In this document: in pieces, positions 25,082 to 34,440 of the stretch
Layout: each line of letters opens with the position of its first letter
Numbering within the stretch: position 1 is the stretch's first letter
Assembly: GCF_028657195.3 (NCBI RefSeq)
Contig: NZ_JANCPR020000003.1
Location: 248,001 to 312,000 of the forward strand
Reading direction: 5' to 3'
From: Streptomyces iconiensis
Lineage (GTDB): Bacteria > Actinomycetota > Actinomycetes > Streptomycetales > Streptomycetaceae
DNA: 64,000 nucleotides
Program-made: the position numbers and the translations under genes
The notes under the pieces: generated by a model
Database searches by the model: none
What the model saw: only the letters and a program-made list of their open reading frames with translations
What the model was told of the DNA's origin: nothing

Positions 25082-26905
25082 ATGAACGGCCTCCCCTTCG
25101 AGGACACGACCGACTTCGACGACGCCGACCGCGGCTTCCTGGGCGCGCTCGCCCCCGGCGTCGTCCAGGACGGTGACGGCCGTGTCGTCTGGGACACCGA
25201 GGTCTACGGGTTCCTCGACGGGCCCTGCCCCGGCACGGCCGACGCCAGCCTGTGGCGGCAGGCGCAGCTCTGCTCCCGGCAGGGCCTGTTCGAGGTCACC
25301 GAGGGGATCTACCAGGTGCGGGGCCTGGACCTGTCCAACATGACGATCGTCGAGGGCGAGCGGGGCGTCCTCGTCATCGACCCGCTGCTCTCCGCCGAGT
25401 GCGCTGCCGCTGCGCTCGCCCTGTACCGCAGGCACCGAGGCGACCGGCCCGTCACCGGGCTCCTCTACACCCATTCGCACGCGGACCACTTCGGCGGCGC
25501 GCGCGGCGTCCTGCCCCCGGGCACCGAGGAGGGCGTGCCGGTACTGGCTCCCCGTGGCTTCCTGGAGCACGCCGTCAGCGAGAACGTCCACGCGGGCAAC
25601 GCGATGGCCCGCCGTGCCGTGTTCATGTACGGCGGGCGGCTGGAGAAGGGGCCCGAGGGGCAGATCGGCGCGGGTCTCGGCCTGACGACCTCCACCGGCA
25701 CCATCACCCTGATCGCGCCCACCGTCGACATCACCCGCACGGGGCAGGAGGAGACGGTCGACGGCTTGCGCCTCGTCTTCCAGCTCACCCCGGGCACCGA
25801 GGCACCGGCCGAGATGAACTTCCTCTTCCCCGGCCGCCGCGCCCTGTGCCTGGCCGAGAACGCCACGCACAACATGCACAACATCCAGACCCTGCGCGGC
25901 GCCCCGGTGCGGGACGCGCGCATGTGGGCGCGCTATCTGGACGAGGCCATCGGCTTCTTCGACGAGGCGTACGACGTCGCCTTCGCCTCCCACCACTGGC
26001 CGACCTGGGGGCGGGACAAAGTGGTGGCGTTCCTCAGCGAACAGCGCGATCTGTACGCGTACATGCACGATCAGACGCTGCGGATGCTCAACGACGGCAA
26101 GACGGGCCCCGAGATCGCCGAGGAGCTGCGGCTGCCGCCCGCACTGGAGAACGCCTGGCACGCGCGCGGCTATTACGGTTCCCTCAACCACAACGTCAAG
26201 GCCATCTACCAGCGTTACCTCGGCTGGTTCGACGGCAACCCGGCCCACCTGTGGGAGCACCCGCCCGCCGAACAGGCGTGGCGGTACGTGGAGGTGGCGG
26301 GCGGCGCCGACGAACTGCTCACGAAGGCACGCGCGTACGTCACCAAAGGCGACCTGCGCTTCGCCGTGACCCTGCTCAACCACCTCGTCTTCGCCGACGA
26401 GAGCAACCAGGAAGCCAAGGACCTCCTGGCGGAGGTCTATGACGCGCTGGGCTGCCGGATGGAGAACGCCACCTGGCGCAACTTCTACCTGACAGCGGCC
26501 CGTGAGCTGCGGCAAGGCGTGCACCGTATCGCCATCGACGCCACGAACCCCCAGGTGGCCACCGCCCTCACGACGGAGATGCTGCTCGACTCCGTGGCAG
26601 CCCGTATCGACGGCCCCCGCGCCTGGGACGACGACATCGCCATCGACCTCATCCTCAGCGACGAGGAACGCCGCTACCGGCTGACCCTCCACAACGGTGC
26701 CCTCACCCATCGCGCCGTCCCGCTGAGCGAGCACCCACGGCGCATGGCGGGGCTCACCCTCACCCTGACCAGGCCCCAACTCCGCGGCGCCCTGGCGGGG
26801 GAGGGCCTCGACGGGATCGACCAGCAGGGCGACCCCGAACTGCTGGCCAGGCTCCTCTCGTACGTCACGGTCCCGGACCCGGGCTTCACCATCGTCACCC
26901 CGTGA
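25082..26905 (+). CDS. Alkyl sulfatase (BDS1/SdsA1-like metallo-beta-lactamase fold)
   Basis: 607 residues. The binuclear zinc motif THSHADHFGG is near residue 130, with further ligands in LAENATHNMHN and ASHHWPTWG. After the metallo domain come the alkyl sulfatase dimerisation region (YGSLNHNVKAIYQRYLGWFDGNPAHLW, about 365-395) and a C-terminal SCP2-like domain (about 480-605), the full architecture of SdsA1. Such enzymes cleave primary or secondary alkyl sulfates such as SDS to supply sulfur or carbon. No signal peptide is visible, unlike secreted SdsA1. It ends 9 bp from the convergent sugar kinase gene. Confidence 0.9.
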   Translation: MNGLPFEDTTDFDDADRGFLGALAPGVVQDGDGRVVWDTEVYGFLDGPCPGTADASLWRQAQLCSRQGLFEVTEGIYQVRGLDLSNMTIVEGERGVLVIDPLLSAECAAAALALYRRHRGDRPVTGLLYTHSHADHFGGARGVLPPGTEEGVPVLAPRGFLEHAVSENVHAGNAMARRAVFMYGGRLEKGPEGQIGAGLGLTTSTGTITLIAPTVDITRTGQEETVDGLRLVFQLTPGTEAPAEMNFLFPGRRALCLAENATHNMHNIQTLRGAPVRDARMWARYLDEAIGFFDEAYDVAFASHHWPTWGRDKVVAFLSEQRDLYAYMHDQTLRMLNDGKTGPEIAEELRLPPALENAWHARGYYGSLNHNVKAIYQRYLGWFDGNPAHLWEHPPAEQAWRYVEVAGGADELLTKARAYVTKGDLRFAVTLLNHLVFADESNQEAKDLLAEVYDALGCRMENATWRNFYLTAARELRQGVHRIAIDATNPQVATALTTEMLLDSVAARIDGPRAWDDDIAIDLILSDEERRYRLTLHNGALTHRAVPLSEHPRRMAGLTLTLTRPQLRGALAGEGLDGIDQQGDPELLARLLSYVTVPDPGFTIVTP

Positions 26906-26914
26906 AGCGCGCCG

Positions 26915-28069
26915 TCAGCCCCTGACGTCAGCGCCCGCCTCCGCGCCTGTCCCCGGCGCAGCGCCCGTCTCCGTGCCGGGGCTGTGTGCCCGGGTCTCGA
27001 AGTAGTGGCGTGCCCTGTCGTGTGCGTCGGGCGGGGCGCCGAGCGCGTCGAGGCCCAGCAGGGAGGCGCCCAGAACCGGCCGCGCGTGCACGACGCGGGG
27101 TACGGCTCGCGGGGCACGCAGGGCGAGGAGCTGGTTGATGCGGCCGTTGAGGAGAGGGTGTCCGGCGGCGAGGACACCGCCGCCGAGCAGGACCGGGACC
27201 TCCTCGTCCAGCAGACCGAGCCGGCGCAGGGCCACGACCACCATGGTGACGACCTCCTCGGCCATGCGCTCCACCAGGGAGCGGGCGACGGCGTCACCTT
27301 CAGCCGCTGCCCCGAACAGTACGGGGGTCAGCTCCAGGCGTTTCGCCTGTGGAATGCGCCCCAGGTGCAGGGCCTCTATCAGCGCGTACATCGAGTCCAG
27401 CCCGAAGTGCGCGGGCAGCGCCGTACGCAGCAGCGTCGGCTCGCCCCTGCCGTCCTCGGCGCGTGCGGCGTGCCACAGCGCCTCCTCGCTCAGGCCGCCT
27501 CCGCCGCCCCAGTCGCCGGAGAGGCGGCCGATGGCGGGGAAGCGGGTGGTGCGCCCGTCGGGCAGCATGCCCGCGCAGTTGATGCCGGCGCCGCACACGA
27601 CGGCGACGCCGCGCGGCGCGGCGTCGCCCTCATGGGCGAGGAGTCCGGCACGCAGGACGGCGAAGGTGTCGTTGTGCACGGTCACCTTCCTGGCCCAGCC
27701 GCGCTCCATGAGAGCCGTGGCCAACTGCTCCTCCTCGACGGGCAGATCCGCGTTGGCGAGACAGGCCATCACTTGCTGTACGGGGGGTACGGGCGCTCCG
27801 GGAGCGGCCGGGGCGCGGCCCGCGTCCGCGTGGGCGCGGGCCACGGCCTCGGCCAGTACGTCGACGGCTGCCGTGACTCCGACGGCCGGCGGGCGGAAAC
27901 CGCCGCCGCGTGCGGTGCCCAGCACGCTGCCGTCGGTGCCGAGCAGCGCCACGTCGGTCTTGCTGTTGCCCGCGTCGATGGCCAGGACGGCCGGGGTACG
28001 CGGGCCGCCCGCCGAAGGCGCCGGCCGGAAGCCGGCTTCCGCGGCGGACCGGGGTTGGTTCAAGCCCAC
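26915..28069 (-). CDS. BadF/BadG-type sugar kinase (N-acetylglucosamine kinase-like)
   Basis: 384 residues in the ASKHA fold: phosphate-1 loop AIDAGNSKTDVALL near residue 30, VTVHNDTFAVLRAG, VVCGAGINCAG with phosphate-2 features, and adenosine motif LLGGGVLAAGHPLL. Members phosphorylate GlcNAc or glucosamine-like sugars. The GTG start at 28069 overlaps the stop of the GH4 gene by 10 nt, so the two are translationally coupled. It is the last gene of the ABC-GH4 unit and probably supplies the phosphorylation step for the imported sugar. The C-terminal 25 residues are Gly/Thr/Ala-rich and variable. Confidence 0.85.
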   Translation of the reverse strand: MGLNQPRSAAEAGFRPAPSAGGPRTPAVLAIDAGNSKTDVALLGTDGSVLGTARGGGFRPPAVGVTAAVDVLAEAVARAHADAGRAPAAPGAPVPPVQQVMACLANADLPVEEEQLATALMERGWARKVTVHNDTFAVLRAGLLAHEGDAAPRGVAVVCGAGINCAGMLPDGRTTRFPAIGRLSGDWGGGGGLSEEALWHAARAEDGRGEPTLLRTALPAHFGLDSMYALIEALHLGRIPQAKRLELTPVLFGAAAEGDAVARSLVERMAEEVVTMVVVALRRLGLLDEEVPVLLGGGVLAAGHPLLNGRINQLLALRAPRAVPRVVHARPVLGASLLGLDALGAPPDAHDRARHYFETRAHSPGTETGAAPGTGAEAGADVRG

Positions 28070-29325
28070 GCCAGGTGCTCCTTGTTGTGCGCGAGCAGCT
28101 GGTCGGTGAGCTGCTCGGCGTACTCGATCTGGCCGATGAGGGGATGGGCGAGCAGCGCCTTGAAGACGCGGTCACGGCCGCCGTGCAGGGCGGCACGCAG
28201 AGCCAGGTCCTCGTACGCGGTCACGTGCGCGATCAGCCCGGTGAACTGCGGGTCGAGCGCGGGTACGGGCAGCGGGTGCGCGCCGTCCTTGTCGATACGG
28301 GCCTGGGTCTCGATCACGGCGTCGTCGGGGAGGAAGGGCAGCGTGCCCCGGTTGAGGGTGTTCACCGCCTGGTACGTGCTGCCGCGCTCGCGCAGCAGGG
28401 AGGCCGCGAGGTCGACGGCGGCCTCCGAGTAGTAGGCGCCGCCGCGGCGGGCGAGAAGTTCCGGCTTGGTGTCCAGGGCCGGATCGGCGTACATCTCCAG
28501 CAGCTCCCGCTCCAGCGCCGCCACCTCGGCCGCCCGGGTGGGGGCGCCGCGCTGGGCGCGTACCACCTCGTCGTGCGCGTAGTAGTAGCGCAGGTAGTAG
28601 GAGGGGACGACGCCGAGGCGGTCGACCAGGGAGCGTGGCATGTGCAGGTCGTCGGCGACGGCCTCACCGTGCTCGGCCAGCAGTTTGGGCAGGACGTCAG
28701 CGCCCTCGGGCCCGCCCAGGCGCACGCCCAGCTCCCAGGTGAGGTGGTTGAGCCCGACGTGGTCGAGGTGCACCTCGGAGGGGGAGGTGTTCAGCAGCTT
28801 GGCGAACTTCCGCTGGAAACCGATCGCCACATTGCACAGGCCGACCGCCTTGTGTCCGGCCGTGAGCAGGGCGCGGGTGACGATGCCGACGGGGTTGGTG
28901 AAGTCGATGATCCAGGCGTCGGGGTTGCTCCTGCGGACCCGTTCGGCGATGTCGAGGACGACGGGAACGGTGCGCAGCGCCTTGGCCAGGCCGCCGGCTC
29001 CCGTGGTCTCCTGGCCCACGCAGCCGCACTCCTGCGGCCAGGTCTCGTCGCGGTCGCGGGCCGCCTGGCCGCCCACGCGCAGCTGGAGCAGCACGGCGTC
29101 GGCGCCGTCCACGCCCGCGTCCAGGTCGGACGTGGTCGTGATGGTGCCGGGGTGGCCCTGCCTGGCGAAGATGCGCCGGGCCAGGCCGCCGACGAGTTCC
29201 AGCCGCTCGGCGGCCGGGTCGATCAGGGTCAGCTCGTCGATCGGGAGCACGTCACGCAACCGTGCGAAACCGTCGATGAGTTCGGGTGTGTAGGTCGAGC
29301 CTCCGCCGACCACTGCGAGCTTCAT
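28060..29325 (-). CDS. Glycoside hydrolase family 4 (6-phospho-beta-glucosidase-like)
   Basis: 421 residues. The NAD-binding start is MKLAVVGGGSTYTPELIDG, then IIDFTNPVGIVTRALL, metal/NAD-site LCNVAIGFQRKF with Cys, and VGLNHLTW with the metal-binding His. GH4 enzymes use NAD and Mn2+ in a redox-elimination mechanism on 6-phospho-glycosides. The family normally works with PTS import, whereas this gene sits between an ABC importer and a sugar kinase. Either the imported sugar is phosphorylated inside the cell or the enzyme acts on an unphosphorylated substrate. It starts 5 nt after the permease stop. Confidence 0.9.
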   Translation of the reverse strand: MKLAVVGGGSTYTPELIDGFARLRDVLPIDELTLIDPAAERLELVGGLARRIFARQGHPGTITTTSDLDAGVDGADAVLLQLRVGGQAARDRDETWPQECGCVGQETTGAGGLAKALRTVPVVLDIAERVRRSNPDAWIIDFTNPVGIVTRALLTAGHKAVGLCNVAIGFQRKFAKLLNTSPSEVHLDHVGLNHLTWELGVRLGGPEGADVLPKLLAEHGEAVADDLHMPRSLVDRLGVVPSYYLRYYYAHDEVVRAQRGAPTRAAEVAALERELLEMYADPALDTKPELLARRGGAYYSEAAVDLAASLLRERGSTYQAVNTLNRGTLPFLPDDAVIETQARIDKDGAHPLPVPALDPQFTGLIAHVTAYEDLALRAALHGGRDRVFKALLAHPLIGQIEYAEQLTDQLLAHNKEHLAWA

Positions 29326-29330
29326 GTGTC

Positions 29331-30302
29331 TCAGCCCTTTACTCCGGTGAGGGTGACGCCTTCGACGAAGGCCTTCTGTGCGAAGAAGAAGACGATGATG
29401 ACCGGGGCCATGACCAGCAAGGTCGCCGCCATGGTCAAGTTCCAGTCCACACTATGTGCTGACTTGAACGATTCGAGCCCGTAACTGAGCGTCCAGGCGC
29501 CCGGGTTCTGTGCCGCGTAGATCTGCGGGCCGAAGTAGTCGTTCCAGCAGTAGAAGAACTGGAAGAGCGCGATCGCCGCGATACCGGGCTTCGCCATCGG
29601 GACGACGACGCGCAGCAGCGTGCGCAGCTCGCCGCAGCCGTCGATCCGCGCCGACTCCACGTACTCCTTCGGGATCGTCAGCAGGAACTGCCGCAGCAGG
29701 AAGATCGAGTACGCGTCGCCGAAGGCCATCGGGATGATCAGCGGCCACAGCGTGCCCGACAGATGGAACTGCTGTGCCCACACCAGGTACATCGGCACGA
29801 CGATCACCTGCGGCGGCAGCATCATCGTGGAGATGACCAGCAGCATCGCCGTCCGCCTGCCACGGAAGCGGAACTTGGCGAGCGCGTAGGCGACCGGGAT
29901 GGAGGAGCACACCGTGAACACGGTGCCGACCAGCGCGTACATCAGGGAGTTGCGCCACCAGTCGAGGAAGCCCGGGGTCCGGAAGACCTTGGTGTAGTTC
30001 TCCCAGTGCCAGGAGGTGGGCCACAGCTCGCCGCTCATGGCCTGCCCGTCGCTCATCACCGAGGTGAGGAAGACGAAGACGAACGGCAGCACGAAGGCCA
30101 GCGCCAGCGCGATCGCCATGCTGTGCACGGCTATCCAGTGCAGCGCCCGCTTGCGGCGGGCACTGCGGCCGGCAGCCGAGGAGCCGGATGACGGCGCACC
30201 GGCCGCCGTGCGCTGCCTGGCCCCTGGTGACGGCAGCGCGGCGTTCGGGGCCGCTGGCGGCTGCGGGTTCATCGGTGGTGTCGGGGTCGTCGGGGTCGTC
30301 AT
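29331..30302 (-). CDS. ABC sugar importer permease, MalG-like
   Basis: 323 residues. After a Pro/Thr/Ser-rich cytoplasmic N-terminus (about 1-50) come six TM segments. The EAA loop, which contacts the ATPase, reads YVESARIDGCGELRTLLRVV with PMAKPGIA following (about 225-255). No ATP-binding subunit is encoded in the operon; in Streptomyces such carbohydrate importers share the MsiK ATPase encoded elsewhere. The start ATG at 30302 is 4 nt downstream of the partner permease stop. Confidence 0.93.
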   Translation of the reverse strand: MTTPTTPTPPMNPQPPAAPNAALPSPGARQRTAAGAPSSGSSAAGRSARRKRALHWIAVHSMAIALALAFVLPFVFVFLTSVMSDGQAMSGELWPTSWHWENYTKVFRTPGFLDWWRNSLMYALVGTVFTVCSSIPVAYALAKFRFRGRRTAMLLVISTMMLPPQVIVVPMYLVWAQQFHLSGTLWPLIIPMAFGDAYSIFLLRQFLLTIPKEYVESARIDGCGELRTLLRVVVPMAKPGIAAIALFQFFYCWNDYFGPQIYAAQNPGAWTLSYGLESFKSAHSVDWNLTMAATLLVMAPVIIVFFFAQKAFVEGVTLTGVKG

Positions 30303-30306
30303 GGGG

Positions 30307-31365
30307 TCAGTCCTCCGCCGACAGCAGGCCGCTCTTGCGGCGCATGAGCAGTACGGTGACAGCCATCGCGATCGCGAACAGTACGAGCGACAGCACGCTG
30401 GCGGCACCTGTGTTGAAGTTCTGGAAGCCCAGCTGGTACACGAGCTGCGGGACCGTGATCGTCGAGTGATCGGGGTAGCCGGGCTGGATGACCGTGCCGG
30501 GACCGATCGTGATCCCGGATGCCAGCTTTCCGGCCACGAGTGCCTGGGTGTAGTACTGCATCGTCTGCACCACACCGGTCACCACGGCGAACATCACGAT
30601 CGGCGTGATGTTCGGCCAGGTCACGTAGCGGAACCGGGACCAGGCACCCGCGCCGTCCAACTCGGCCGCCTCGTACTGCTCCTTGGGCACGTCCAGCAGC
30701 GCGGCCATGAAGATGACCATCAGGTCCCCGATGCCCCACAGCGAGAGCATCACCAGCGAGGGCTTGGACCACAGCGGGTCGTTGAACCAGTTCGGTCCCT
30801 CGATCCCGATGGCGCCGAGCAGTTCGTTGACCGGTCCCGTAGCCGGGTTGAGCAGGAAGACGAACGCCACGGTCGCGGCCACGGGCGGTGCCAGATACGG
30901 CACATAGAACGCGGTACGGAAGAAGCCGACCCCGCTCTTGAGCTTCGTCACCAGCAGTCCCACACCGATGCCGAAGACGACCCGCAGCGCCACCATCACC
31001 ACGACCAGCCACAGCGTGTTCCACAGCGCGGGGCCGAACAGGGGCATCTCCTGGAACACGTACGACCAGTTCCGCAGGCCCACGAAGGTGGGCTCCTTGA
31101 TCTGGTTGTAGTGCATGAACGAGAAGTAGACGGTCGCGACCAGCGGATATCCGAAGAAGACCGTGAACCCCACGAGCCAGGGCGACAGGAAACCGATCGT
31201 ACGCAGCCTGTCCCGCGTCTTCTTGCGGCGCAGCAGCGTCGCCGTGCTCGGGGCCGACCCGTCACGGGAGCCGGGGCCTGAGCCCGAGCCGGGGCCTGAG
31301 CCCGAGCCGCGATCAGGGCCGCGCCCGGAGCCGGAACCGGAACCGGAGGAGAGGGAGAGTGCCAT
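30307..31365 (-). CDS. ABC sugar importer permease, MalF-like
   Basis: 352 residues, six TM segments, EAA loop EQYEAAELDGAGAWSRFRYV followed by TWPNITPIVMF (about 215-250). The N-terminal 40 residues are a Ser-Gly repeat (MALSLSSGSGSGSGRGPDRG) encoded by a GGAxCC/GGCTCx hexanucleotide tract, clearly an expansion rather than a functional domain. The ATG has GGAG upstream. It lies 10 nt after the binding-protein gene and 4 nt before the MalG-like gene. Confidence 0.93.
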   Translation of the reverse strand: MALSLSSGSGSGSGRGPDRGSGSGPGSGSGPGSRDGSAPSTATLLRRKKTRDRLRTIGFLSPWLVGFTVFFGYPLVATVYFSFMHYNQIKEPTFVGLRNWSYVFQEMPLFGPALWNTLWLVVVMVALRVVFGIGVGLLVTKLKSGVGFFRTAFYVPYLAPPVAATVAFVFLLNPATGPVNELLGAIGIEGPNWFNDPLWSKPSLVMLSLWGIGDLMVIFMAALLDVPKEQYEAAELDGAGAWSRFRYVTWPNITPIVMFAVVTGVVQTMQYYTQALVAGKLASGITIGPGTVIQPGYPDHSTITVPQLVYQLGFQNFNTGAASVLSLVLFAIAMAVTVLLMRRKSGLLSAED

Positions 31366-31375
31366 GGCCGGGCTC

Positions 31376-32710
31376 CTAGTTCTCTGCCTGGACGGTGTCG
31401 GCGTCGATCTGCCGGTCGAGCGCGCGCAGCCCCGCGTCCAGATCGCCCTCCTTGCCCGACTCCACCGAGTAGGCGAAGTCCTGGAGGGCCGTCACGTACT
31501 GGCCGCCGGTGGTCGAGGGCGGAAGCGCTTGGCTGTGGGGGTTCTTCGCGATCCGCAGGAACGTACGGAAGGCCGGATCGGCGTCCAGGTCGGGGGAGTT
31601 GAGTGCCGCGTTCGTGGACGGCACGTTGTGGATCGCGTTGGCGAACGACACGACCTGGTCCGTGTCCGTGGTGAGGAAGCGCAGCAGCTCCCAGGCGGCG
31701 TTCTGATGTTTGCTGCTGTGGGCTATCCCGGCGACCGTCCCCGTCAGGAAGCCGCGCCCGTAGGTGTCGGCCTGCTTGTCGGGCACCGGCAGCGGGGCCA
31801 CACCCCAGTCGAAGTCGGGCTTGGCCTCCTTGAGCATCAGCCCGCGCCACTCACCGTCCAGATGCATCGCGAGCTTGCCCGTCATGAAGCCGCTCTGCTT
31901 CGACATCTCGTCCCCGAAGCTCTGCCGCAGCCTCTCCAGCGCCCCGTACCCGCCCTGTGCGTCGGTCAGTTGGCGCATCGTGCGGAAGAACTGCCGGGTG
32001 CGGGGCTCCTTCGCGAGCTGCGCCTTGCCGTGCGCGTCGAAGTAGCGCGGACCCCACTGCGCGAACATCCGGTCAGGACTGTTCTGGTAGAGCCGGAAGT
32101 TGGGCATGTACCCGGCCCGCTTGACGTGCCGGCCCTCGCGCTGTGTGAGCTTGGCCGCGGCCTTGCGGAACTCCGACATGGTGCGCGGCGGACGCGTGAT
32201 GCCCGCCTTGGCGAACGCGTCCTTGTTGTAGTAGAGCCCGAAGGCGTCGGCCAGCAGCGGCAGCGCGCACTGCGTGCCCTGGTACTGCGTGTACTCCAGC
32301 AGCGTGTTCGGGAAGAGCTTCTTCTTGTCCAGTCCGCTCTTCTTCAGGAACGGGTCGAGATCGGCCCACATCCCCGAATCGCAGTACTGGCCCACGTTGT
32401 TGGTGGTGAACGACGAGACCACATCCGGCGCCTTGTCGCCGCCCGCGCGCAGGGCCTGGTTGACCGTCGCGTCGTTGACGTTCCCGGTCGCTACGACGTC
32501 GATGTTCCGGTGCAGCTTCTCGAAGCGCTCGATGCTCTTGTCGATGGCCTTCACCTCACTCGGCTCCGACCATCCGTGCCAGAACTTCAGCGTGACGGGA
32601 GCCTTCGGATCGTCGTCGGCGCTCCCGACGCTCGGATTGGCACAGCCGGTCAGCAACAACCCGACGGCAAGCAGCACGGTCGGCCAGGCACGCGGACGCG
32701 GAGGCGGCAT
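31376..32710 (-). CDS. ABC sugar importer solute-binding lipoprotein
   Basis: 444 residues. The signal peptide PTVLLAVGLLLTGC has its lipobox LTGC (Cys near 23), so it is a lipoprotein on the outer face of the membrane. The mature protein is family 1 binding protein (VTLKFWHGWSEPSEVKAIDK, PDVVSSFTTNNVGQY, ALPLLADAFGLYYNKDAF). The ATG at 32710 is chosen because GAAGGAGACC precedes it at proper spacing; an in-frame ATG at 32725 lies inside that ribosome binding site. It is the first gene of the transport operon. The glycoside bound cannot be inferred beyond fitting a GH4 substrate. Confidence 0.93.
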   Translation of the reverse strand: MPPPRPRAWPTVLLAVGLLLTGCANPSVGSADDDPKAPVTLKFWHGWSEPSEVKAIDKSIERFEKLHRNIDVVATGNVNDATVNQALRAGGDKAPDVVSSFTTNNVGQYCDSGMWADLDPFLKKSGLDKKKLFPNTLLEYTQYQGTQCALPLLADAFGLYYNKDAFAKAGITRPPRTMSEFRKAAAKLTQREGRHVKRAGYMPNFRLYQNSPDRMFAQWGPRYFDAHGKAQLAKEPRTRQFFRTMRQLTDAQGGYGALERLRQSFGDEMSKQSGFMTGKLAMHLDGEWRGLMLKEAKPDFDWGVAPLPVPDKQADTYGRGFLTGTVAGIAHSSKHQNAAWELLRFLTTDTDQVVSFANAIHNVPSTNAALNSPDLDADPAFRTFLRIAKNPHSQALPPSTTGGQYVTALQDFAYSVESGKEGDLDAGLRALDRQIDADTVQAEN

Positions 32711-33195
32711 GGCGGTCTCCTTCATGGGAGGGCGCCGCCCCCGGCAGGGCGGCTCTTGGGTGGTTACGGGCGGAGTGGGTGCGGAGTGGGGGGCGGGTGC
32801 TGAGTGGGGGTGGAGCGGGGGAGTGGGCGGAAGGTGGGAGCGGGGAGCGGGGTGTGTGGCGGTCGACTGTCGACCGCCGACGAGCGGTGGTCGACGGGCG
32901 ACGGGCGACGGGCAACGAGTAGCGGGTAACGAGCGGCAGTCGGGAGGCAACCGGCAACGGCCAGCGGTCGACGGTCGAGGAGGCAGCGGTCGACGAACGG
33001 TGGCCGACGGCCGACGGCCGACGGTCGACGGTCGACGGGCGACGGCCAGCGAGCGGTGGTCGGCGGCCGACGGTCGGCGGTCGGTTGTCGACCGTCGTCA
33101 CCATCACCATCACCGTCACCAGAACCGGGCCGCCGCCGGAACCGGATCGGTGCCAGGACCGGTTCGGTGCCAGGGCCAGCTTCGCGGCGGCCCGG
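32711..33195. repeat. 485-bp intergenic region dominated by a GACGGYC-type degenerate repeat array
   Basis: Between about 32860 and 33100 nearly the whole sequence consists of 6-8-bp units such as CGGTCGACGG, CGGCCGACGG and CGACGGGCGA, repeated some 30 times with variation. It is flanked by G-rich GGGTGCGGAGTGGGGG sequence (32770-32840) and by (CAC CAT)n-like CACCATCACCATCACCGTCACC near 33100. No gene is seen. The promoter of the ABC operon may lie in this stretch. Confidence 0.75.
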
Positions 33196-34386
33196 TCACG
33201 TGGTGTCGAACACGTGGTCACGCGCCTGCACCAGCGCCGACAGCAGTGCGCCGCTCAGGATCGGGTCGTCGTCCAGTTCGCTCACCCGCAGCAGGGGCCT
33301 GGGCAGTGCGAGTCCGGTCAACTCGCGTTCCACCAGGGCACGCAGCGGTTCGCCCCCCGCCTGCGGTACGGCGCCTGACAGCACCACCAGCTCCGGGTCG
33401 ACGACCGCGACCACCGAGGCGACGCCCGACGCCAGCCGCCGCGCGACCTCCTCGCGCACAGCGGGCTCGGCGAGCGCGTCGGCGAGTGGCTCGCCCTGCG
33501 CGAGCCCGCGCACGGCCGGCACGGACACGAGGCTCTGGAAGCCGCCGCCCGCGTCCGCAGCCGCGTACGTACCGGGGCCACCGTGTGCGAGCGGGGCGCC
33601 GGGCAGCGGCATGTAGCCGATCTCGCCGGCCCCGCCCGTCGCGCCGCGCAGCAGCGTTCCGTTGACGACGACGGCGGCGCCCGTACCGTCGTCCACCCAG
33701 ATGAGCGCGAAGTTGTCGTGGTCCTGGGCCGCGCCCTCGTGCTGTTCGGCCATGGCCGCGAGGTTCACGTCGTTGTCGATGGTCACCGGTGTCCCGAGCA
33801 CCTCGGCCAACTCGGCGCGCAGCGTGCGGGAATGCCAGCCGGGCAGGTGCGGCGCGTACCGCAGCTCGCCCGTGCGCGGGTCGATCGCACCGGGCGTACC
33901 GATGACCGTGGTGTGCGGCTCTTCCGTGCCCAGACCGGCCTGGACCAGGGCGCCGTCGACGGCCTCCTTGACGAGTTGCGCGGTGCGGTGCCGCACATCC
34001 TCGGCCACGGAGTCCGCCTCCACGCGGGCGTGCCCGACGACCGTGCCCGCGATGTCGGCGACCACGGCCGAGACGCCGTGGGGATCGGCCGACAGCGCCG
34101 CCACATGGGCGGCCTTCGGCTCGATCTCGTACAGCATCGCGCTCGGCCCCGGCTTGCCCCGCTCCTTGCTGCGTGCGCGTACGAGCCCCATCTCGGTGAG
34201 CCGGCGCAGGAGTTGGGAGGCGGTGGGCTTGGACAGCCCTGTGAGTTCGCTGAGCCGGGTGCGGGTGAGGGTGCCGTGGGCCACGAGCAGATCGAGCGCT
34301 GCCCTGTCGTTCATCGCGCGCAGTACGCGCGGCGTGCCCGGGGTTCCGGCTGTGCCGCTGCCGCTCGGGTCTGCGTGTGTGGCCAT
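33196..34386 (-). CDS. ROK-family transcriptional repressor
   Basis: 396 residues. The winged HTH is RAALDLLVAHGTLTRTRLSE followed by TGLSKPTASQLLRRLTEMGL (about 28-70). The ROK sugar-kinase-like domain has GTPGAIDPRTGELRYAPHLPG, TIDNDVNLAAMAE and GAGEIGYMP. The zinc-binding cysteine cluster of ROK kinases is absent, as expected for a regulator. ROK proteins sense sugars or sugar phosphates and repress transport operons. It lies upstream of the ABC-GH4-kinase unit on the same strand and has a matching dyad in front of its start. Confidence 0.92.
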   Translation of the reverse strand: MATHADPSGSGTAGTPGTPRVLRAMNDRAALDLLVAHGTLTRTRLSELTGLSKPTASQLLRRLTEMGLVRARSKERGKPGPSAMLYEIEPKAAHVAALSADPHGVSAVVADIAGTVVGHARVEADSVAEDVRHRTAQLVKEAVDGALVQAGLGTEEPHTTVIGTPGAIDPRTGELRYAPHLPGWHSRTLRAELAEVLGTPVTIDNDVNLAAMAEQHEGAAQDHDNFALIWVDDGTGAAVVVNGTLLRGATGGAGEIGYMPLPGAPLAHGGPGTYAAADAGGGFQSLVSVPAVRGLAQGEPLADALAEPAVREEVARRLASGVASVVAVVDPELVVLSGAVPQAGGEPLRALVERELTGLALPRPLLRVSELDDDPILSGALLSALVQARDHVFDTT

Positions 34387-34440
34387 GACGTGCCCCGTCC
34401 ATGCGAGCCGCCCATGCGGAAGCACCCGGGCGGCACTCGT

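Noticed and set aside
24716..26779. A 687-codon antisense frame in the alkyl sulfatase gene
   Set aside because: The sense strand contains the metallo-beta-lactamase HxHxDH motif and full SdsA1 architecture.
32860..33110. CRISPR-like array
   Set aside because: Units are 6-8 bp, degenerate and contiguous; there are no constant-length repeats with unique spacers and no cas genes.
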